DNA of 64,000 bases. It comes from Firmicutes bacterium UBA6113. GTDB taxonomy: Bacteria > Bacillota > Clostridia > Tissierellales > Sedimentibacteraceae. A model generated the notes under the pieces. The model did no database searches. It was given only the letters and a program-made list of their open reading frames with translations, and had not been told where the DNA came from. Shown in pieces: positions 59,717-64,000 of this stretch; positions within the stretch are counted from its first letter, which is position 1, and every line of letters starts with the position of its first letter. The translations under genes and the position numbers were made by a program. The DNA lies in the NCBI GenBank assembly GCA_002422545.1, contig DIWF01000003.1, forward strand, positions 62,001 through 126,000, written 5' to 3'.

Positions 59717-60631
59717 TCAGTATAATTCTTCCAGCGACTTAATTATGCAATACAAAACATGATTGACCGGTGTTGGAATGTTAAGTTTCTTTCCAAGTTC
59801 AACAACTGTTCCTGCAAAATAATCCACTTCAGTCTTACGTCCTGCTTCCACGTCCTGAAGCATGGATGTCCTTCCTGATGGAGAAAAATTGTCCATCAAT
59901 GTTACAAAATCTTCTATGTCTTCTTCGCGAAGATCAATGTTTGAAGCTTTGGCTATTAAAAGAACCTCCATCATGGCTTCCCTGAAAAGGGTAAGGTTTG
60001 TACCTATTTTTGTCACTTTGCCGTAAGGGGCTCCAGTAACAGCTGTAACCTGATTTACTCCAACATTCAGCATGAACTTTTTCCATATCATCCTAATCAT
60101 GTCCGGAAATACTATGTTTTTAATTCCGGATTCGTTGAAACATTCCTGCACTGTCTTGACTTCAGTAGATAGTACAGTGTTGTCGGCTTCACCGAAATGA
60201 ATTTCACCGTCTTCTGTGTTTACAACACCATTTTCAACTCTTTCAGCATCGATTTTCATGGATAGTCCGTAAAGCACTTTGTTGTTTGGATAAGCCGTAT
60301 GAATTCTCGTTCTTGCAGTAACGCCGTTTAAAAATGTTATTAAAATTGTGTTGTCATCAACAAAGCTTTTAACATCTTCTATGGCTCCTTCAAGCTGATA
60401 ATTTTTAACGCAGAATATTATCAAATCAAATTTAACAACAGAATCTCCCCTTGACAGAACATTTGTGTGAAATGTTTTTCCGTTTAACGTAAATCCTTGT
60501 TTAAGCAGTTTTTCCTTTCGTGAAGCATCAGATATAACGGCAAAATTATTGCCAAAGTGATTGTTCAGTATATTGCCGTATACAGTTCCAACGGCTCCCA
60601 TTCCTATTAAAGCAACATTATTAATCTTCAT
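59717..60631 (-). CDS. 2-dehydropantoate 2-reductase (ApbA/PanE family)
   Basis: NADPH-dependent ketoreductase of 304 residues. Rossmann loop NVALIGMGAVGTVYGNIL, middle FDLIIFCVKNYQLEGAIEDV, and PanE C-terminal domain with MIRMIWKKFMLNVGVNQVTA (catalytic Lys) and SMLQDVEAGRKTEVDYFAGT. The family makes pantoate for CoA, but many paralogues in clostridia act on other 2-keto acids. No panB or panC is adjacent, so the panE name is not assigned. ATG after GGGAGTTTAAT. Confidence 0.88.
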   Translation of the reverse strand: MKINNVALIGMGAVGTVYGNILNNHFGNNFAVISDASRKEKLLKQGFTLNGKTFHTNVLSRGDSVVKFDLIIFCVKNYQLEGAIEDVKSFVDDNTILITFLNGVTARTRIHTAYPNNKVLYGLSMKIDAERVENGVVNTEDGEIHFGEADNTVLSTEVKTVQECFNESGIKNIVFPDMIRMIWKKFMLNVGVNQVTAVTGAPYGKVTKIGTNLTLFREAMMEVLLIAKASNIDLREEDIEDFVTLMDNFSPSGRTSMLQDVEAGRKTEVDYFAGTVVELGKKLNIPTPVNHVLYCIIKSLEELY

Positions 60632-60733
60632 ATTAAACTCCCTTTGCTGATATTTAATATATTATAATAAAATTAGCAACATATGGCAATCCTTTTAGAC
60701 TAATTAAAAATTTAACTTTCTCTATAAATATTA

Positions 60734-60774
60734 AAGCAGCGTATCATTAGTCAAAGACTGAAAATACACTGCTT
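60734..60774 (-). terminator. Terminator of the speD-speE pair
   Basis: On the minus strand AAGCAGTGTAT and ATACGCTGCTT form a stem with an inner AGTC/GACT stem, followed by TAATATTTATAG. The U-run is weak. Confidence 0.55.
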
Positions 60775-60796
60775 AAGGCATGTCATCATTTTTCTG

Positions 60797-61651
60797 TTAT
60801 ATTTTATTTTGTTCAAGCATTTCAAGCACGTAATTTGGAAGTGCAAATGCTCCTTTGTGAAGAGCGCTGTTGTAGTACTTTGTTTTTAAACCAAGTTTGT
60901 TCCATGCTTCTTCATCCATATGGCTTATGGGGTCGTACTTCTTTGAAGCAAACCCAAACAGCCAGTGGCCTGAACCATAAGTGGGAATATGTGCCTGGTA
61001 TACTTTAGCCACAGGGAACACCTTCTTGATTTTTTCGTGAGCACGCTGCATTGCTGCCGCTTCCCTTGCATAGTACGGGCTTTCATGCTGATTCACAAGA
61101 ATTCCGTCTTCCTTCAGTGCCTTGAAGCAATTTTCATAGAAATCAACTGTAAAAAGTTCCATTCCAGGGCCTACAGGATCTGTTGAATCCACAATTATCA
61201 AATCATATTCATTTTCCTTGGTCTTTACAAACTTCAAACCATCCTCGAAATATAAATTGACTTTTTCATCGCTCAATTTGCATGCTGTTTGTGGAATGTG
61301 TTCCACACAGACGTCAACAACCATTTTGTCGATTTCAACCATATCTATTCTTTCAACAGTATTGTAGCGTGTAAGTTCCCTTACGGTTCCTCCGTCCCCT
61401 GCTCCGATCACAAGAATTTTTTTAATCCCTGGATTAACGGACATGGGCACATGTGTTATCATTTCATGATATACGAACTCATCCTTTTCAGTGAGCATTA
61501 TATATCCGTCTATAACCAGCACTTTTCCAAACTCGGGAGTCTGAAAAACATCAATCTTTTGAAATTCACTCTGCACACTTTCAAGCTGTTCGTCCACCCT
61601 GATGGTAAACCTCACATCCTTTGTGTGCTCTTCCGTAAACCATAATTCCAT
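60797..61651 (-). CDS. speE: Spermidine synthase
   Basis: Aminopropyltransferase of 284 residues; transfers the aminopropyl group of decarboxylated SAM to putrescine. WFTEEHTKDVRFTIRVDEQL, SEFQKIDVFQTPEFGKVLVI, DEFVYHEMITHVPMSVNPGI, KKILVIGAGDGGTVRELTRY, VDSTDPVGPGMELFTVDFYE and the DxxD/E catalytic region are intact. The ATG directly follows speD. Gives the organism spermidine, provided putrescine is available. Confidence 0.96.
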   Translation of the reverse strand: MELWFTEEHTKDVRFTIRVDEQLESVQSEFQKIDVFQTPEFGKVLVIDGYIMLTEKDEFVYHEMITHVPMSVNPGIKKILVIGAGDGGTVRELTRYNTVERIDMVEIDKMVVDVCVEHIPQTACKLSDEKVNLYFEDGLKFVKTKENEYDLIIVDSTDPVGPGMELFTVDFYENCFKALKEDGILVNQHESPYYAREAAAMQRAHEKIKKVFPVAKVYQAHIPTYGSGHWLFGFASKKYDPISHMDEEAWNKLGLKTKYYNSALHKGAFALPNYVLEMLEQNKI

Positions 61652-62488
61652 TTATTTATCCTCCTGAAAAATATTCATTCCGCTGAAAATCTCAATCATC
61701 TCTTTCCTCAAGCTGTCTGAAATTTCAAGCCTTTTCTTAGGAGCAAGTTCATTAACATCCTTATTAAAAAGATAGTTTTGCAAATCTATGTCCTTTATGA
61801 GCATCTTCGTATGAAACGTATTTGATTGAAACACATTTATGTCTATGGCATCATATTTGTTCAGAGTATCCTTGTCTATATAATCCTGAATGGATTTAAT
61901 ATCATGGTCTATGAAAAACTTTTTGCCTGAAATATCTCTTGTGAAACCTCTGACGCGGTAATCTATTGTGATTATATCAGAATCAAAACTGTCAATAAGA
62001 TAATCCAATGCATTAAGAGGTGAAATCTGCCCGCATGTAGAAACATCTATGTCAACACGGAATGTTGATATGGCATTTTCAGGATGATGCTCCGGATAAG
62101 AATGTACAGTTACATGACTTTTGTCCAAATGGGCATGTATTGTTTCATGTTCCAACTTTTTCTTGCATCCAATTATTCCATGGTTGCATGATTCATCAAT
62201 TTCTTCCGGGGTCAATGCACCTTCCGCAATCAGAATATTAACCGAAGCACCCTGAGGATCATAGTCCTGCTTGGAAATATTCAGAATGTGTGCTCCAATA
62301 ACATCCGTTACATTGCACAATATTTTCGTAAGCCTTTCAGAATTATATTGTTCGTCAATATATTCTATATACTCCTTTTGTTCTCTCTCGCCTTTGGCAT
62401 AGCAAACATCGTAAATGTTAAAGCTAAGAGATTTAGTAAGATTATTAAAGCCATACAATGCCAGCTTTTTTTCCAACCCTAACACCAC
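61652..62488 (-). CDS. speD: S-adenosylmethionine decarboxylase proenzyme, E. coli type
   Basis: Self-cleaving pyruvoyl enzyme of 278 residues. ALYGFNNLTKSLSFNIYDVC, ISKQDYDPQGASVNILIAEG, AHLDKSHVTVHSYPEHHPEN (cleavage between Lys and Ser, Ser124 becomes pyruvoyl), TFRVDIDVSTCGQISPLNAL, TIDYRVRGFTRDISGKKFFI. The sequence follows E. coli SpeD (264 residues) along its whole length rather than the short ~120-residue SpeH form of Bacillus. GTG start after AAAGGTA. The speE start overlaps its end closely, so the pair is one operon. Confidence 0.96.
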   Translation of the reverse strand: MVLGLEKKLALYGFNNLTKSLSFNIYDVCYAKGEREQKEYIEYIDEQYNSERLTKILCNVTDVIGAHILNISKQDYDPQGASVNILIAEGALTPEEIDESCNHGIIGCKKKLEHETIHAHLDKSHVTVHSYPEHHPENAISTFRVDIDVSTCGQISPLNALDYLIDSFDSDIITIDYRVRGFTRDISGKKFFIDHDIKSIQDYIDKDTLNKYDAIDINVFQSNTFHTKMLIKDIDLQNYLFNKDVNELAPKKRLEISDSLRKEMIEIFSGMNIFQEDK

Positions 62489-62646
62489 TACCTTTCTTTT
62501 TTCAATTTACTTGTAAACATTCCAAAGAATCAATGACTCTTTAGAATTAATTACTACATTATAAACCATAGGTTTTAGTATAGCAATATTTTTGTTTATG
62601 TTAATTTAATCTGACTTACATTTTATATATCTTTTATTTGCAAAAA

Positions 62647-62664
62647 AAACGTCCGAAGACGTTT
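62647..62664 (-). terminator. Terminator overlapping the flavodiiron protein stop codon
   Basis: AAACGTC-CGAA-GACGTTT, on the minus strand followed by TTTTTGC. The stem includes the TAA stop. Confidence 0.7.
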
Positions 62665-63838
62665 ATATGATGTTTTTTCCAAATTCACTGCATCTTTCTA
62701 AGACATCAGCATCCGGGTACCAAAGTTCTTTTATTCCTTCAGAAACCACTTCAAGCTTTGCTTCCTTAAGTTCATCTTGTATGATTTTCAATGATTCGCC
62801 GCTCCAGCCGTAGGAGCCGAATGCTGCAGCCTTTTTCCCCGTAAACTTTAGGCCTTTTATCATCTCAAGAATACCTGCCGCTGCAAAAAGAATGCCATTG
62901 TTGATAGTGGAGGAACCCACCAGAATCATTTTCGATTTGAAAACTTCCGTTATTATGTCGTTTTTATCCCTCTTTGCACAGTTATACAATTTCACATCCA
63001 CAGATGGATCCTTTGCCCTTATTCCTTCTGCAATAGCTTCTGCCATTTTGCGGGTAGCATTCCACATGGTATCATAAATTATTGTAACTTGATTTTCCTG
63101 GTATGAATCGGCCCATTTCATGTACTTTTCTACAATTTGCAGAGGATTGTCTCTCCATATTATCCCGTGGCTTGGGCAAATCATTTCTACGGGGATTTTC
63201 ATATCAAGCACTTCATTAATTTTAGCCGTTACAAACTTGGAAAAAGGGGTGAGGATGTTTGCATAGTATTTTATGGCTTCATCATACAGTTCATCCTGAT
63301 CCACAATGTCATTGTACATGAGCTCAGAAGCATAGTGCTGACCAAAGGCATCGTTGCTGAAAAGAATGTTTTCGCCGGACATGTACGTCATCATTGAATC
63401 AGGCCAATGAAGCATTCTTGCCTCTACAAACACAAGCTTGTTTTTTCCTATGTCAAGAGTGTCCCCAGTTTTGACTTCCACAAAATTGAAATCCTTATGG
63501 TGTAGCCCCTTGATTATTTTTGCTCCGTTTTTTGTGCAGTATATAGGAGTATGGGGTATTTCTTTCATGAGTTCAAGAAGAGCACCTGCATGGTCAACTT
63601 CTGAATGATTTATGATTATGTAATCAATTTTGTTCAAATCTATTTCTTTTTTAAGATTGCTTACAAATTCTTTAGCATATGGTTCCCATACTGTGTCTAT
63701 AAGCACTGTTTTTTCGTCTCTTATTAAATATGAATTGTATGACGAGCCTTTGTGTGTTGAATATTCATCGCCGTGGAAGCGATTTAGTTCCCAGTCGATT
63801 TTTCCGACCCAGTTTACTGTATCAGTTATTTTAAACAT
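62663..63838 (-). CDS. fprA: Flavodiiron protein (A-type flavoprotein, O2/NO reductase)
   Basis: Oxygen- and NO-detoxifying enzyme of 391 residues. Metallo-beta-lactamase domain about 1-250 with the di-iron ligands in INHSEVDHAGAL, MLHWPDSMMTY, LFSNDAFGQHY and CPSHGIIW. Flavodoxin domain about 255-391 with the FMN loop IIYDTMWNATRKMAEAIAEG and SSTINNGILFA. No C-terminal rubredoxin domain is fused, so it should use a separate rubredoxin such as the one at 56582-56740. The ATG at 63838 follows AAGGAGGAAAT; an in-frame extension upstream lacks a site. Confidence 0.95.
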   Translation of the reverse strand: MFKITDTVNWVGKIDWELNRFHGDEYSTHKGSSYNSYLIRDEKTVLIDTVWEPYAKEFVSNLKKEIDLNKIDYIIINHSEVDHAGALLELMKEIPHTPIYCTKNGAKIIKGLHHKDFNFVEVKTGDTLDIGKNKLVFVEARMLHWPDSMMTYMSGENILFSNDAFGQHYASELMYNDIVDQDELYDEAIKYYANILTPFSKFVTAKINEVLDMKIPVEMICPSHGIIWRDNPLQIVEKYMKWADSYQENQVTIIYDTMWNATRKMAEAIAEGIRAKDPSVDVKLYNCAKRDKNDIITEVFKSKMILVGSSTINNGILFAAAGILEMIKGLKFTGKKAAAFGSYGWSGESLKIIQDELKEAKLEVVSEGIKELWYPDADVLERCSEFGKNII

Positions 63839-63891
63839 ATTTCCTCCTTGTAAGTATCCAGGGAAGAACCTCATAGATTCTCCCCTTAATT

Positions 63892-64000
63892 TTATCCTAT
63901 TTCCTGAGCATATTTTGTGTTGTTTGGTTTAGGAGTTATTGTGACGAAAATGGATAAGTCTTCTTCAACTTTTGGTATTCCAAAGGGCTCTTTTCCTTTG
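63892..64000 (-). CDS. C-terminal end of an unidentified protein (cut by window edge)
   Basis: The last 36 codons read KGKEPFGIPKVEEDLSIFVT and then ITPKPNNTKYAQEIG before TAA. No domain can be recognised from this piece. It ends about 50 bases before the flavodiiron protein start and is on the same strand, so it may belong to the same transcript. Confidence 0.5.
   Translation of the reverse strand, partial: KGKEPFGIPKVEEDLSIFVTITPKPNNTKYAQEIG

Overview
The window comes from an AT-rich, anaerobic, spore-former-type Firmicute of the class Clostridia. The fit is best to the Tissierellales/Sedimentibacter neighbourhood, which is an inference from gene content. Supporting genes include a veg homologue, an S-layer protein with SLH domains, a T-box controlled prolyl-tRNA synthetase, a glycyl-radical 4-hydroxyphenylacetate decarboxylase, an Etf-linked 2-hydroxyacid dehydrogenase, rubredoxin and a flavodiiron protein. 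There is no rRNA, tRNA, CRISPR array or intact transposase.

Layout. 1-3.6 kb: an ABC efflux operon (adaptor, two ATPases, a permease cut by the window edge), divergent from a Crp/Fnr regulator. 4.7-12.1 kb: an orphan winged-helix protein and a TetR protein, then an RND efflux operon (TolC-like protein, TetR, adaptor, pump) with a palindromic operator. 12.2-15.8 kb: a large S-layer protein and a small cupin with an FNR-type promoter. 16-18.4 kb: two fused gene relics and a chemoreceptor that sits behind a cyclic-di-GMP-I riboswitch. 19.8-25.3 kb: the hpdBCA decarboxylase genes (p-cresol formation) with a YczE-type membrane protein and a Crp/Fnr regulator. 25.6-34.1 kb: a ClpC-like unfoldase without a middle domain, and the F1Fo ATP synthase operon, in which the delta subunit survives only as a C-terminal domain fused to the front of alpha. 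34.6-42.8 kb: proS with its T-box, a secreted 5'-nucleotidase with LysM, a metallophosphoesterase, veg, corA, ispE and a TlpA-like lipoprotein. 43-50.3 kb: an FAD oxidase-EtfB-EtfA complex, a GntR regulator, and ltaE-folD-fchA for one-carbon and glycine metabolism. 50.5-64 kb: acetyltransferase, MFS transporter, asnA, an esterase/acyltransferase/zinc-ribbon trio, rubredoxin, pirin, mnmA, tatC, panE, speDE and a flavodiiron protein.

How the parts fit. Energy comes from amino-acid and organic-acid fermentation: Etf-coupled hydroxyacid oxidation, threonine cleavage with C1 transfer, and arylacetate decarboxylation, supported by an ATP synthase. Two multidrug efflux operons each sit beside their own regulators. 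Oxygen and redox stress functions (flavodiiron protein, rubredoxin, FNR-type promoter, Crp/Fnr proteins) recur.

Dispersed intergenic repeats of at least three families occupy the gaps. One copy carries a second element inserted into it with a target duplication. The most unusual items are the delta-alpha ATP synthase fusion, the cyclic-di-GMP riboswitch on the chemoreceptor, the class II FNR-like promoter of the cupin, a perfect 54-bp palindrome, and the TolC/RND system in an apparently single-membrane organism.
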